Shown here: positions 24,650-32,589 of the stretch, piece by piece
How positions within the stretch are numbered: the first letter of the stretch is position 1
Layout of the letters: every line of letters starts with the position of its first letter
Origin: Nonomuraea jiangxiensis
GTDB taxonomy: Bacteria > Actinomycetota > Actinomycetes > Streptosporangiales > Streptosporangiaceae
Assembly: GCF_900099965.1 (NCBI RefSeq)
Contig: NZ_FNDJ01000047.1
Coordinates: 1-57,315, forward strand
Direction: 5' to 3'
Length of the DNA stretch: 57,315 bases
Notes under the pieces: generated by a model
Told to the model about the DNA's origin: nothing
The model's database searches: none
The model's input: the letters and a program-made list of their open reading frames with translations, nothing else
Program-made: the position numbers and the translations under genes

Positions 24650-25330
24650 GTGAGTACGGGATCTTTCAGCCGATGGCTACGCGAGCAGTCCGAACCCGAG
24701 TGGACGGCAGTGGTGACGCACCCCTTCGCCATGTCGATCACGACAGGCGCGGTGCCCGCCGCGGACATGCGGCGCTACCTGGAGCAGGACTTCCAGTTCG
24801 TGGACTCCTTCACGGCCCTGCTCGGCGCGGCCGTGGCCGCCGCGGACACGTTCGAGGCGCGGGTGCCGTACGGGAAGTTCCTCGGGCAGGTCGCGACCAC
24901 GGAGGAGAAGACGTACTTCCACCGGGCCTTGGCCGAGCTGGGCGGGCGGACCGACGCGCCGGCCGAGCCGGTCACGGAGGCGTTCCGGCGGCTCATGGAC
25001 GACGTGCGGACCTCGCAGGACTACGCGCTGATCGTGGCCGTGCTCTGCGTGGCCGAGTGGTGCTATCTCGGCTGGGCGTCGCGGGCCGTTGAGCCGCTGC
25101 CGGAGAGCTTCGTGCACCGCGAGTGGATCGAGCTGCACGAGGGCGCGGAGTTCCGGGCCTGGGTGGACTTCCTGAAGGGCGAGCTCGACCGGCTCGGGGC
25201 GGCGGCGGACGAGGAACGGCGGCTGGAGGTGCTCGGCGTGTTCCGCCGGGCCGTCGAGCTGGAACGCTCGTTCTTCGACATGGCCGCCGGTCAGCCCAGT
25301 ACGGCCGCCAGGTCGTCGAACGTCCGGTAG
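24650..25330 (+). CDS. TenA/THI-4/PqqC-family protein
   Basis: A 226-residue all-helical protein of the TenA family. The family hydrolyses aminopyrimidine to salvage the pyrimidine half of thiamine, using a Cys and Glu/Asp residues. Here MRRYLEQDFQFVD near 40-50 is the Asp-containing helix, EEKTYFH the next, and AVLCVAEWCYLGW has the late Cys and Glu. No Cys is seen at the usual nucleophile place (about residue 135 of TenA), so this is probably the TenA-E/divergent class with an uncertain reaction. TACAGT 7 bases before the GTG points to a leaderless transcript. No thiamine genes or riboswitch are near. The 3' end overlaps the next HAD gene by 40 bp. Confidence 0.85.
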   Translation: MSTGSFSRWLREQSEPEWTAVVTHPFAMSITTGAVPAADMRRYLEQDFQFVDSFTALLGAAVAAADTFEARVPYGKFLGQVATTEEKTYFHRALAELGGRTDAPAEPVTEAFRRLMDDVRTSQDYALIVAVLCVAEWCYLGWASRAVEPLPESFVHREWIELHEGAEFRAWVDFLKGELDRLGAAADEERRLEVLGVFRRAVELERSFFDMAAGQPSTAARSSNVR

Positions 25331-25869
25331 TGGACGCCGGTCATGCCGAGCGCCCTGGCGGCCTCGACGTTCGGCAGCCGGTCGTCCACGAACAGGCAGC
25401 GCTCGGCCGCGACCCCGGCCCGTTCGACGGCGATCTCGTAGATCCGCGGGTCGGGTTTGGCCACGCCGACCCTGGCGCTGCTGATCACGGCATCGGCGAA
25501 ACCGGTGAGCCCCAGCAGGTCGAGGTGGCACTCCAGGGTGTCCATGGCGTTCGTCACCAGGATCAGCGGGACGTGCTGCCGTGCCCGCGCCAGCAGCGCC
25601 TTGACCTCCTCGTCCACCCAGAACCGGACCTCCGCGAACTCGGCGACCGCCCGGCGGACCCGCTCGTCGCCGCCCAGCGCGACGGCGATCGACTCCACCC
25701 ACTGCGCCTCGGTGGCCTGCCCCAGCGTCGGCGGCATGATCAGCTCGGGATCGAAGGCGGTCCGGATGAGCGGCAGGCCGTAGCGGGCCTCGATCTCGGC
25801 CTGGGCAGCGTGGTCGAAATGGCGCAGCACGCCGTCCAGATCCGAGAGAACCGCGTCATAGGGGATCAC
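25291..25869 (-). CDS. HAD-superfamily hydrolase
   Basis: A 192-residue HAD hydrolase. Motif I is LSDLDGVL at residue 6-13, with both Asp present; motif II Thr is in LILVTNAMD; motif III Lys is in GVAKPDPRIY; motif IV is CLFVDDRLPNV. These are the full catalytic set for a phosphatase or dehalogenase of the small helical cap type. The GTG at 25869 has GGGGGA only 3 bases upstream; no better start exists. It converges with and overlaps the TenA-like gene by 40 bp. Substrate unknown. Confidence 0.88.
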   Translation of the reverse strand: MIPYDAVLSDLDGVLRHFDHAAQAEIEARYGLPLIRTAFDPELIMPPTLGQATEAQWVESIAVALGGDERVRRAVAEFAEVRFWVDEEVKALLARARQHVPLILVTNAMDTLECHLDLLGLTGFADAVISSARVGVAKPDPRIYEIAVERAGVAAERCLFVDDRLPNVEAARALGMTGVHYRTFDDLAAVLG

Positions 25870-25933
25870 AGTCCCCCATTGTGCCGCGCGAGCGGGTCCG
25901 CGTCGCTGAGCGCCGTACAGACGAGCGCGCCGA

Positions 25934-25988
25934 CGTGCCCGCGTGCGCCCGCCGTGCTGGCGAGCGCCATGGCGTGCCCGCGTGCGCC
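25934..25988. repeat. Two copies of a 16-bp direct repeat
   Basis: CGTGCCCGCGTGCGCC occurs at 25934-25949 and 25973-25988, a 39-bp period, in the divergent space between the HAD and DUF4253 genes. No gene spans it convincingly. It could be a binding site pair or a remnant of an old coding repeat. Confidence 0.6.
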
Positions 25989-26112
25989 GTACCGGCGGGC
26001 GTCCCACCGCCGGCCGGCGGAGAGTGCGGGTTTTCGCGCGCTGCCCGCCGAACTGAGGCGAGCGACCGCACTACCATCTCCGAGACAGGATTCGGTATCG
26101 GAACGGTAGGGC

Positions 26113-26931
26113 ATGGACGATCACCGGCTGCCACGCGAGCTGTGCCAGCTCTTCGCCGACGGCGGCAGGGGGCGCAAGTTGCCGGCGGGGCTGCCCCCCG
26201 GCGAGGTGGTCTGGCCCGATCCGGGCTACACCGGGCAGGGCCAGGCGATCAGGCCCGCGTTCTGGATGAGCGACGAGCCGGCGGCCGGGCAGGACTGGGC
26301 GCTGCTGCGCAAGTGGCACCCGCACAGCGGCCTGTGGCCGGTGCTGCTGGACGAGTCCACACAACCCTGGGCGATCGGACAGATCGTGCCGGACGATCCG
26401 CGCCAGATCGATCACTTCACCGCCGACGGCTTCATGGCCGAGGTGTGGCAGGAGTGGGTGTCGCAGATGCCGCAGGACGCGCTGGGCGAGCTGGAGCCGT
26501 TCGGGGCGATCTGTCCCGGTCTTGCCCCGCCCGGCGTGCTGCGGGCCACCCCTGGCGAGGTCGCCGACTGGTACGCGGGAGAGCTGGCGGGCAGGGACAT
26601 GCCACTGGGACTGGTCGCCGCCGGGCGGGGCGCGGACGCGCTGGCGGTCATGGGCTGGCAGGGGGCGCTGCACCACAACGAGTGGATGGTGCCCCTGGCG
26701 GCGGTCGTGCGTAGCTGGGAGGACAGGTTCGGGGCCCGGGTGGTGAGCGTCGGCTTCAACACCCTGGACCTGAGCGTGGCGGCGCCGCCGGTCGATCCCG
26801 AGCACGCGTTACACGTGGCGGCCGAGCACTGGGCGTTCTGCCCGGACAACGTCGTCCAGGGGCCCGGCGATCTGCAGGGTTACGCCCAGCAGATCATCGG
26901 CGTGCACGCCTGGTCCTTCTGGTGGGACTGA
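26113..26931 (+). CDS. DUF4253-domain protein
   Basis: A 272-residue soluble protein. The C-terminal third (LALHHNEWMVPLAAVVRSWEDRFGARVVSVGF, then LHVAAEHWAFCPDNV and the final IIGVHAWSFWWD) is the DUF4253 domain, found in many actinomycetes and often linked with SMI1/KNR4-type immunity proteins. The N-terminal part (LPPGEVVWPDPG) is typical of the same proteins. No enzymatic residues are known. No toxin gene is seen next to it, so an immunity role is only a possibility. A weak site precedes the ATG. A strong hairpin follows. Confidence 0.85.
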   Translation: MDDHRLPRELCQLFADGGRGRKLPAGLPPGEVVWPDPGYTGQGQAIRPAFWMSDEPAAGQDWALLRKWHPHSGLWPVLLDESTQPWAIGQIVPDDPRQIDHFTADGFMAEVWQEWVSQMPQDALGELEPFGAICPGLAPPGVLRATPGEVADWYAGELAGRDMPLGLVAAGRGADALAVMGWQGALHHNEWMVPLAAVVRSWEDRFGARVVSVGFNTLDLSVAAPPVDPEHALHVAAEHWAFCPDNVVQGPGDLQGYAQQIIGVHAWSFWWD

Positions 26932-26981
26932 GCCGGGGCCGTCCCGAAGGTCCCGCTCGTGGGACCGGTGCCCGGGTCGTT

Positions 26982-27014
26982 CCGAAGGTCCGGCCGGTGG
27001 GGCCGGGCCTTCGG
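26982..27014. terminator. Bidirectional terminator between DUF4253 and DUF574 genes
   Basis: CCGAAGGTCCGGC (26982-26994) and GCCGGGCCTTCGG (27002-27014) are 13-bp arms with one mismatch and a 7-base loop, placed between two converging genes (stops at 26931 and 27038). Confidence 0.65.
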
Positions 27015-27037
27015 TCGCGACCGAGGTGTCACCGCTG

Positions 27038-27871
27038 TCAAGGAACATGGGCCACGGCACCGTAAGCGCCCGAGGCGGCCGGCTCTTCGAAGCAGGCAAG
27101 CTCATGGCCGTTGGGCCGCCATTCCGGAACCCACACCAATCCCGGATCCACCAGCACCAGACCTTCGAGCAACGCCTCAACCTCCTCCCGGGTGCGAACA
27201 GCGTGACCCGGCAGCGTCATCGCCAGCAGGTCGTGAATGGCGGGCAGCAATTCCGCCGGGATTCCGTCGAACGTGGTCTGCAGCAACGACAGATAGCTCC
27301 GTTCGGGCACCACCTGCCGGATCCGCTTGATCACGTAATGGAAGAACTCGTCGTCGTTCAGGCTGTGGGTCGACAGCAGCAGCACGGCCATGGGGCGATC
27401 CCAGTCCAGGAACGTCTGCAGGACCCGGTCCTCGAGAACGTCGTCGATCTCGCGTACATCGCCCTCTACAACGCGTACGAGATCGGTGACGGGCTCGATC
27501 GTGGCACGTGCCCCGGCCAGCACCATCGGGTCGCTCTCCACATAGACGACCCGTGCCGCCGAGGTACGCGCGGCGTCCCTGGCCACGTCATGCAACTGCC
27601 TGCCGGCCGGCAGGCCGCTCGGGACACCGCTCCCGACGATTACGAACTGATCCACACCCTCGGTCGCCAGGTGGCGGACCACCCGGCTCAGGAACTGCAG
27701 CACGGCGCACGCGGCCGTGGTGGTGATGGCGGCGGCCTGGTCGTAGCGGCGCACTGCGTCTCTGTCCGCTACGAAATTGTTCTTTCCACCCGCCGCGGCG
27801 TCGAGAATCCGGGTGATCCTTGCTTGGGTCATCTCCAGCTTCGCCAGGTTTCGGATGGCACGCTGACGCAT
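27038..27871 (-). CDS. DUF574-type SAM-dependent methyltransferase
   Basis: A 277-residue protein of the S-adenosyl methyltransferase group (DUF574) that is expanded in Streptomyces and relatives. Visible are the N-terminal ARITRILDAAAGGKNNFVADRDAV segment, the SAM-binding strand QFVIVGSGVPSG, the acidic strand end VVYVESDPMVLAGA, and VVEGDVREI. The usual first-strand DxGxGxPT reads GSGVPSG here, so the fold is complete but slightly divergent. The substrate is unknown for the family. These genes often lie beside DUF397/DUF5753 regulator genes, as here: a DUF5753 regulator is next upstream on the same strand. AAAGGGG 9 bases before the ATG supports the start. Confidence 0.88.
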   Translation of the reverse strand: MRQRAIRNLAKLEMTQARITRILDAAAGGKNNFVADRDAVRRYDQAAAITTTAACAVLQFLSRVVRHLATEGVDQFVIVGSGVPSGLPAGRQLHDVARDAARTSAARVVYVESDPMVLAGARATIEPVTDLVRVVEGDVREIDDVLEDRVLQTFLDWDRPMAVLLLSTHSLNDDEFFHYVIKRIRQVVPERSYLSLLQTTFDGIPAELLPAIHDLLAMTLPGHAVRTREEVEALLEGLVLVDPGLVWVPEWRPNGHELACFEEPAASGAYGAVAHVP

Positions 27872-27983
27872 TGAGTGTTGCCCCTTTCCCCTCGCCCACT
27901 ATCTCGGGAAAAAAGTTGATCCTTGCGGACCCCACTCGATGACCCAGACCATATGATCCTCGTTACCGGGCAGAAGACAACCG

Positions 27984-28026
27984 GAAAACCTATTAGTTTT
28001 CGGTATATGTGCGTAACCAATCGCAC
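27984..28026 (-). terminator. Two small hairpins downstream of the DUF5753 regulator gene
   Basis: GAAAAC/GTTTTC (27984-27989 and 27996-28001, 6-base loop) and GTGCG/CGCAC (28009-28013 and 28022-28026, 8-base loop) lie within 75 bp of the regulator stop. The 184-bp space is notably AT-rich. They may end the regulator transcript; the DUF574 promoter must also lie here. Confidence 0.4.
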
Positions 28027-28055
28027 GCTTAATGATCAGCCGCCCGGGATACAGA

Positions 28056-29312
28056 TCATTTTCCGAGGGAACGCGAAAGCCTTTCGCGATGCTGGTTCAA
28101 CACCTCGAAGGTCTCCTCGCGGGTGGTGGTCGTCACCGACAACTTGGTGAAGGCCTGGTGGTAGGACTCCACCGCGGCGGTGTCGGTGATCAGCTCCTCC
28201 GACTCGATCCCGTGGGCGCACGCGATGTCCGGCTCGAACGCCTCCGCGAAGCGCCAGAGGGTGAACGGGCCGGTGCGCGGCAGATAGGCGGGATCGTCCA
28301 TCGGCACCACGTGCAGGGAGACGTTGGGCCGCTTGGCGTGCTCCAGCAGCAGGTCGAGCTGGCGGAGCTGGCCGAGCCGGCCGACGATCGAGCGCATCAG
28401 GACGCTCTCGTCGATGACGGCCCACACCACGAGCCCGCTGTTGCGGGCCACGGCCTCCTGGCGGGCCAGCACGAGGGCCACCGCCTCCTCGACCGTCGCC
28501 TGCCCGAGGGTCGCGGGGCCGGACACGGTGACGGCGGCCCTGGCGTATTCCTCGGTCTGCAACAGGGGCGGCACGAACTGGTTGTGATAGGTGCGGATCA
28601 CCGTGGCCCGCTGTTCGAGGGCGTAGGTGGTGGCCAGCCAGACGGGCACTGACTGCGCGTCGTACCAGGCGGCCTCGCGTTCGCCCCGGGCCAGTGACAG
28701 CACGTATTCGCGGATGGGCGGGGCGGTGACGCCGTAGACCGTGAGCAGGCGCTCGACGGTGATGGGCGCGGGGGCGAGCCGGCCCTCCTCGATGGCGGGG
28801 ACGGCGGCCGCGCCCTTGCCGACGGCGGTCTCCACCTGCTCGACGGAGAGCTGGGCGGTCAGCCGCAGGCCGTGCAGCCGCTTGCCGAGCGCCCTGCGCT
28901 GCGGCCCGCTCAGCGGCGCGGCCGCCTCCGGGATCTCGGAGCTGGGCTCCGGCTCCTCGGGCAGTCCCTCGGCCTTGCGGGCGAGCTCGACCACGCCGCG
29001 CAGGACGGCCAGCGAGCCCTCCGACAGCCCGGAGGCCGTCAGGCCGACGGAGGCCGCGCGCAGTTGCAGCTCCTCCGCGGAGCCCGACTCCAGGTAGTCG
29101 TCGCCGACCAGCCAGCCCACACTCACCTGGAGGCAGGAGGCCAGCGCCCGCAGCACCCCGAGGGTCGGGTTGGTCTGCTTGCCGGTGCGCAACTGGCTGA
29201 CGTAGGCCCTGGTGATGGGGATGCCGGCCTCCGTCAGCGTGGAGGCGACCTGCGCGCCGGTGAAGCCGCGCTTGGTCAGCGCGAGATCGAGCCGTTCGGC
29301 GAAGTTCGCCAC
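28056..29312 (-). CDS. EspR-like/XRE helix-turn-helix regulator with DUF5753 (Scr1) domain
   Basis: A 418-residue regulator with two DNA-binding-like regions. Residues 1-72 resemble EspR-type HTH proteins (FAERLDLALTKRG, GIPITRAYVSQLRTGKQTNPTLGVLRALASCLQVSVGWLVGDD region). Residues about 140-190 look like a second, degenerate HTH. Residues about 215-410 are the DUF5753/Scr1 ligand-binding-like domain (QTEEYARA, ARQEAV, LRQLDLLLEHAKRPNVSLHVVP, TGPFTLWRF, YLPRTGPF). Most Scr1 regulators have only the single HTH and about 280 residues, so this fused form is unusual. It faces the 29.5 kb gene cluster across a promoter region with repeated sites. Confidence 0.85.
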   Translation of the reverse strand: MANFAERLDLALTKRGFTGAQVASTLTEAGIPITRAYVSQLRTGKQTNPTLGVLRALASCLQVSVGWLVGDDYLESGSAEELQLRAASVGLTASGLSEGSLAVLRGVVELARKAEGLPEEPEPSSEIPEAAAPLSGPQRRALGKRLHGLRLTAQLSVEQVETAVGKGAAAVPAIEEGRLAPAPITVERLLTVYGVTAPPIREYVLSLARGEREAAWYDAQSVPVWLATTYALEQRATVIRTYHNQFVPPLLQTEEYARAAVTVSGPATLGQATVEEAVALVLARQEAVARNSGLVVWAVIDESVLMRSIVGRLGQLRQLDLLLEHAKRPNVSLHVVPMDDPAYLPRTGPFTLWRFAEAFEPDIACAHGIESEELITDTAAVESYHQAFTKLSVTTTTREETFEVLNQHRERLSRSLGK

Positions 29313-29423
29313 GGCACACCTCCTACCGCCCGTGAACTTTTCCAGCGTAAGGGACTGCGGGCCGCACTGTCCCCTGCCATGCGGGCAAGCTCTGCCACGC
29401 GGGTAGGTATCAACTTATGCGCA

Positions 29424-29492
29424 AACTGTGAGTTGACATAGTGGCGCTCGTAAGCGGAGTATCGGAGCGCATGGTAACTGTGACTTAACAGT
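29424..29492. promoter_or_regulatory. Repeated operator-like sites and promoter between the regulator and the 29.5-kb cluster
   Basis: AACTGTGAGTT (29424-29434) and AACTGTGACTT (29476-29486) are near-identical direct copies 52 bp apart. The second is part of an inverted repeat ACTGT-N6-ACAGT (29477-29492). TTGACA (29433-29438) is a perfect -35 box with GAGTAT 18 bp downstream, so the first site overlaps the promoter of the plus-strand genes. The regulator encoded at 28056-29312 is the likely binder. Confidence 0.55.
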
Positions 29493-29536
29493 CGGACTGG
29501 CTCTCGAAGAGTTCCCCAGCGAGGAGGTGGCCGGAC

Positions 29537-30286
29537 GTGACCATGGATTGCTCGGGCGGTTCCTGGGTCGTGGAAGACCGCGTCTCCCGTGGGCAGGAGC
29601 AGGTGGTCCAGCGCATCTGCGCGCGGGTGGCCGGACCCGTCGCCGGGGCCGGCGTACACGTCGCGAGCCTGCCGCTCGGCGGGGTCGAGGTCTGGCTGGA
29701 CAGTCCCCGTCATCGCTGGCGGTTCCACCACCGGATGGCCCGCGAGCTGCGGCTGGCCGGCTGGCACACGGAGACGGGGTCTGATCGGCTGGTGTTGCTC
29801 GGGTGGAGTGCGGTGTGCCTGAGCCACCGCGCCCGCATGCTGGGAGCGGCGCTCACGGGACGGCTGGCGGACTTCGACAGGACGGCCTTCACGGCCGTCA
29901 TGATCGCCACCCGGCTGTGTCACGCGGGGTTCCCCATCGAGGAGCTTCCGGCCGAGGTGGAGGCCCGCTGTGGCGAGGCGTTGCGCTGGCCCGCCCGGCT
30001 GGCCGATCTCGACGGCCTCGAACGCAGGTCGTCACTGGAGCCGCTGCGGCTCCGGCTGGCCCAGGTGGCCGGGCTGGAGGCCAAGGTGCTCCGTCGCTGC
30101 GGCGAGCATCTCGCGCTCGCCTCGAAAGTCGCGCGCACGGTCGCCGGTGGTGCGGGGCCGGTCCGGGCGCGCGTCCCGGGGTCGCGGATGTCACCGGCGG
30201 GCGCGGGCCTGACGGAGCGCATGGTCTGCGTGAGCGTGCCCAACAGCGTGCCGGACGCCGCCGTGAGGGCGGGGACGGCGAAATGA
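29537..30286 (+). CDS. Hypothetical protein, 249 residues
   Basis: No family recognised. The protein is soluble and Arg/Ala/Leu-rich, with a central helical part (about 60-190) and a low-complexity basic C-terminus. No signal peptide, membrane helix or catalytic motif was seen. The HRWRFHHRMARELRLAGWHTE and LGWSAVCLSHRARM segments may be markers to search for relatives. The GTG at 29537 follows GAGGAGG by about 9 bases. Its last codons overlap the next gene by 4 bp (ATGA), so the two are translated together. It is first in the gene run that ends with the ECF sigma-like gene. Confidence 0.7.
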   Translation: MTMDCSGGSWVVEDRVSRGQEQVVQRICARVAGPVAGAGVHVASLPLGGVEVWLDSPRHRWRFHHRMARELRLAGWHTETGSDRLVLLGWSAVCLSHRARMLGAALTGRLADFDRTAFTAVMIATRLCHAGFPIEELPAEVEARCGEALRWPARLADLDGLERRSSLEPLRLRLAQVAGLEAKVLRRCGEHLALASKVARTVAGGAGPVRARVPGSRMSPAGAGLTERMVCVSVPNSVPDAAVRAGTAK

Positions 30287-31518
30287 CGCTGACGCTCCTT
30301 CGCGAGCACCGGGCCACCCCGGTCGCGGCCGTGTCACGGCCGGCCGGCGGCGGCGTGGCGTTCGCGATCACGGCGGACCGCGTGACCGCGGCGACGGCGG
30401 TCGCCGCGTCGCCGGCCGTCTCCGGGCGGCCGGCGCATCTGATCGGCAGGCGGAGCGTGCTCGCGTTCGGCCTCGTCCTCTCCTGCCCGGGCGCGGCCAT
30501 CACGGCCCTGTCCTGGCAGGTCCTGGCGGGCGGGCGGCTGATCCAGGGCACGGACGCCACCATGAGGTTCCCCGCCTCGCTCGCGCTGCTCCTCTGCGCG
30601 TTGCCCACGAGCCGACGGGCTCGGGGCATCACGCTGGGCTGCGCGTGCGGCGGCGGCGGAATGCTGGCGCTGCTGACAAGTAACGGGTGGCTGCCGGTCG
30701 TGCACGGCCGGCAGACCCCGTTCGTCCCCTGCGCGGGACTGGTGGCAGCGCTGCTGCTGCTGGCCCCGGCGCTTCCCCACCCCGGCACCGTGCGTCACGT
30801 GCCCGACTTTGTCGGCGCGGTGCCGCCGGCCAGCGCGGTAGCGGCTGGCGTGCTGGCCAACCCAAGGGGTAGCGTCTGGGGCTGGCTTTCTCCACGTTCG
30901 CCGGGCCACGCGATCGACTCGCGGCCCTGGCGGCGTGACGGTTTCCCCCGGGTGACAGGCTCTGCCTGCCTGTTCGGCGCGGTCTCGTTCGCCGCGCTCG
31001 CCCTGGGGCCGCCCTATCCGATGGCGACCGGGCTCACGTCCTCGCCGGCCTGGACGTGGCCGGTCGTGTCGTCGCCGGCAATGATCGCTTCGAGCGTGGC
31101 AGCCACCCTGGCCGGTCGCCGTATCGGCCAGTACGAGGTCATCTTTGGCGGGGGCCTCGTACTCGGCGGGTTCGCGATCGGCGCCATCGGCACGGGGGCG
31201 AGGCTGGGCGGTGCGATCGGCGTGACGGGCGCCACGGTGCTGATCGACCGGCCGTTCCCGGAGGGGCCAGTGCCCGGGTACGCCTCCGTGCTGGTGGTCA
31301 TTCCGCCGGCCGTTCTGCTCGCCGCCACGGCGCTGGTGCGGGTCGCCGGGGCGTCGAGCCATGGGATGGAACATCGATCTCAACGCGCGGCGGACGGGGG
31401 CCGGCGAAGTCCCGCCGGCCCCTCGCCGGGCCGCGCGACCCCTTCGACCAGGTACGGAGCGAGGCCGCGGAGGAGCCGGCCCGTTTCGAGGTCCACGACG
31501 TGTCCCCAACCAGAGTGA
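30283..31518 (+). CDS. Degenerate MFS transporter-like protein
   Basis: A 411-residue membrane protein with the outline of DHA2-type drug exporters: SGRPAHLIGRRSVLAFGLVL corresponds to the loop 2-3 motif A, GRLIQGTDATMRFPASLAL to helix 4, RRARGITLGCACGGGG to the loop 4-5 region, and GWLSPR to the loop before helix 8. Motif A lacks its usual Gly-x3-Asp, the start is missing helix 1, and the helices after 8 are partly lost, so the protein is about 70 residues short. The Pro/Arg-rich last 60 residues look like read-through of a lost stop. It is coupled to the preceding gene by ATGA. Probably a decaying gene, possibly no longer a transporter. Confidence 0.6.
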   Translation: MTLTLLREHRATPVAAVSRPAGGGVAFAITADRVTAATAVAASPAVSGRPAHLIGRRSVLAFGLVLSCPGAAITALSWQVLAGGRLIQGTDATMRFPASLALLLCALPTSRRARGITLGCACGGGGMLALLTSNGWLPVVHGRQTPFVPCAGLVAALLLLAPALPHPGTVRHVPDFVGAVPPASAVAAGVLANPRGSVWGWLSPRSPGHAIDSRPWRRDGFPRVTGSACLFGAVSFAALALGPPYPMATGLTSSPAWTWPVVSSPAMIASSVAATLAGRRIGQYEVIFGGGLVLGGFAIGAIGTGARLGGAIGVTGATVLIDRPFPEGPVPGYASVLVVIPPAVLLAATALVRVAGASSHGMEHRSQRAADGGRRSPAGPSPGRATPSTRYGARPRRSRPVSRSTTCPQPE

Positions 31519-31545
31519 TCAACCCGCGATGACCAGGAGCGAAAC

Positions 31546-31749
31546 ATGCTCACCGAAGAAGTACGCAGGTCGCAGCCACACGAAGTACACGCGCGGGGCG
31601 TACGGCCCGGCGCGCCCCCGCCGTCCCGGGGCGAGGACCAGGACGGCGAACAGGCGGGACCGGCGCGGACCGTGCACCGGCTGCGCCGCCTCCGGCAGGT
31701 GTCCGTGCGGGCCGTCACCGAGATCGGCCTGCGGCACCCCGCCCCCTGA
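31546..31749 (+). CDS. Small hypothetical protein, 67 residues
   Basis: A short, Arg/Pro-rich open frame with an AGGAG ribosome site 6 bases before its ATG, and third-position GC near 85-90%, in line with coding DNA here. No homology is recognised. The C-terminal HRLRRLRQVSVRAVTEIGL is a possible amphipathic basic helix. It sits between the degraded MFS gene and the 14-codon mini-gene, on the same strand. It could be a regulator, a small effector or a non-functional frame; the ribosome site is the main support. Confidence 0.4.
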   Translation: MLTEEVRRSQPHEVHARGVRPGAPPPSRGEDQDGEQAGPARTVHRLRRLRQVSVRAVTEIGLRHPAP

Positions 31750-31795
31750 GCCCTGCTGTCCCCCGACCTCCGGCGTAACTCCCAGGAGGAGATCC

Positions 31796-31840
31796 ATGCG
31801 CACCGTCCTCGCACCCGCACGTTACGGGGGTGTGCTGTGA
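31796..31840 (+). CDS. 14-codon mini-gene (MRTVLAPARYGGVL), coupled to the racemase-like gene
   Basis: The sequence CCAGGAGGAGATCC precedes an ATG at 31796, giving one of the best ribosome sites in the window (AGGAGGAG, 5 bases spacing). The frame has 14 sense codons, and its stop TGA (31838-31840) overlaps the GTG start of the next gene (31837-31839). The downstream gene lacks its own Shine-Dalgarno sequence, so its translation should depend on reading this frame. It could be a leader or coupling peptide, or a very short precursor peptide. Nothing known matches the sequence. Confidence 0.5.
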   Translation: MRTVLAPARYGGVL

Positions 31841-32589
31841 ACCGCGGCAGGGTAGGCGTGATCGTGGCGCCCGCGAACCCGTCGGCGGAACCCGAGCTGA
31901 CCCGGCTGCTCGGCTCACGCGCCGATATGCACGTCACCCGCTTCCCGGTACGGCACGGGCTGAGCCTGGCCGAACGGCTTGAGAGCTACAACGCGGCCCT
32001 GCCCTCCATGGTCTGGGCGTTCGACGGCCTGCCGTTGAGCGCCATGGTCATGGCCTGCAGCGAGCCCCGCTACCTGATCGGCCCCGACGAGGACCGCGAG
32101 CAGTGCGCCGAGCTGAGCGAGCACGCCGGGGTGCCCTTCGCCTCGGCCACGCTGGCCACGCGTGAGGCGATGCGGCACGTCGGGGTGGGCGACATCGTGC
32201 TGGTCTCGCCGTACCAGCCGTGGCTGACCGAGCTGGCCGAACGGTTCTGGAAGACCTCGGGCCTCAACGTCACCCAGGTCGTCCAGGTACGCGCCAAGAA
32301 CGGCTATTCGCCGTACGCGGTCACCCCGGCCGAGCTGATCAGCCAGGTCGAGCTGGCGGAGCTGCCGGGCGACGCCGTGCTGCTGCTCACCGGCACCGGC
32401 ATGGCCACGCTGCCCGCGCTCGGCCCGCTGAACGCCGGCAACGACCGCCTCCTGCTGACCTCGAACCTGTGCGCAGCCTGGTGGGCCCTGTCCAGGGCCG
32501 TCGGCCGGCCTGTGACGCTGGGCCGGGTGCCGCACCGCCGCCGGCGCATGGCGGCCGCCGGGGGCGCGCAGGTGGGAGGCACGGCATGA
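31837..32589 (+). CDS. Asp/Glu racemase or maleate isomerase family enzyme
   Basis: A 250-residue protein of the Asp/Glu racemase superfamily, closest in outline to maleate isomerase and arylmalonate decarboxylase. The two active-site Cys are visible: Cys74 in VMACSEPRYL and Cys212 in LTSNLCAAWW, plus the TGTGMAT loop. Having both Cys fits a two-base racemase or a maleate cis-trans isomerase; a decarboxylase would have one. The reaction cannot be decided. The GTG start has no Shine-Dalgarno sequence and depends on the overlapping 14-codon gene. Its stop overlaps the flavin monooxygenase start (ATGA). The pairing of a maleate-isomerase-like enzyme with a flavin hydroxylase is known from nicotinate catabolism (NicE/NicC), a possible analogy. 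Confidence 0.8.
   Translation: MNRGRVGVIVAPANPSAEPELTRLLGSRADMHVTRFPVRHGLSLAERLESYNAALPSMVWAFDGLPLSAMVMACSEPRYLIGPDEDREQCAELSEHAGVPFASATLATREAMRHVGVGDIVLVSPYQPWLTELAERFWKTSGLNVTQVVQVRAKNGYSPYAVTPAELISQVELAELPGDAVLLLTGTGMATLPALGPLNAGNDRLLLTSNLCAAWWALSRAVGRPVTLGRVPHRRRRMAAAGGAQVGGTA

Noticed and set aside
25866..26114. 82-codon minus-strand frame with a repeated GARGH motif upstream of the HAD gene
   Set aside because: The repeat is explained by the 16-bp DNA repeat, there is no ribosome site, and its ATG overlaps the DUF4253 start on the other strand.
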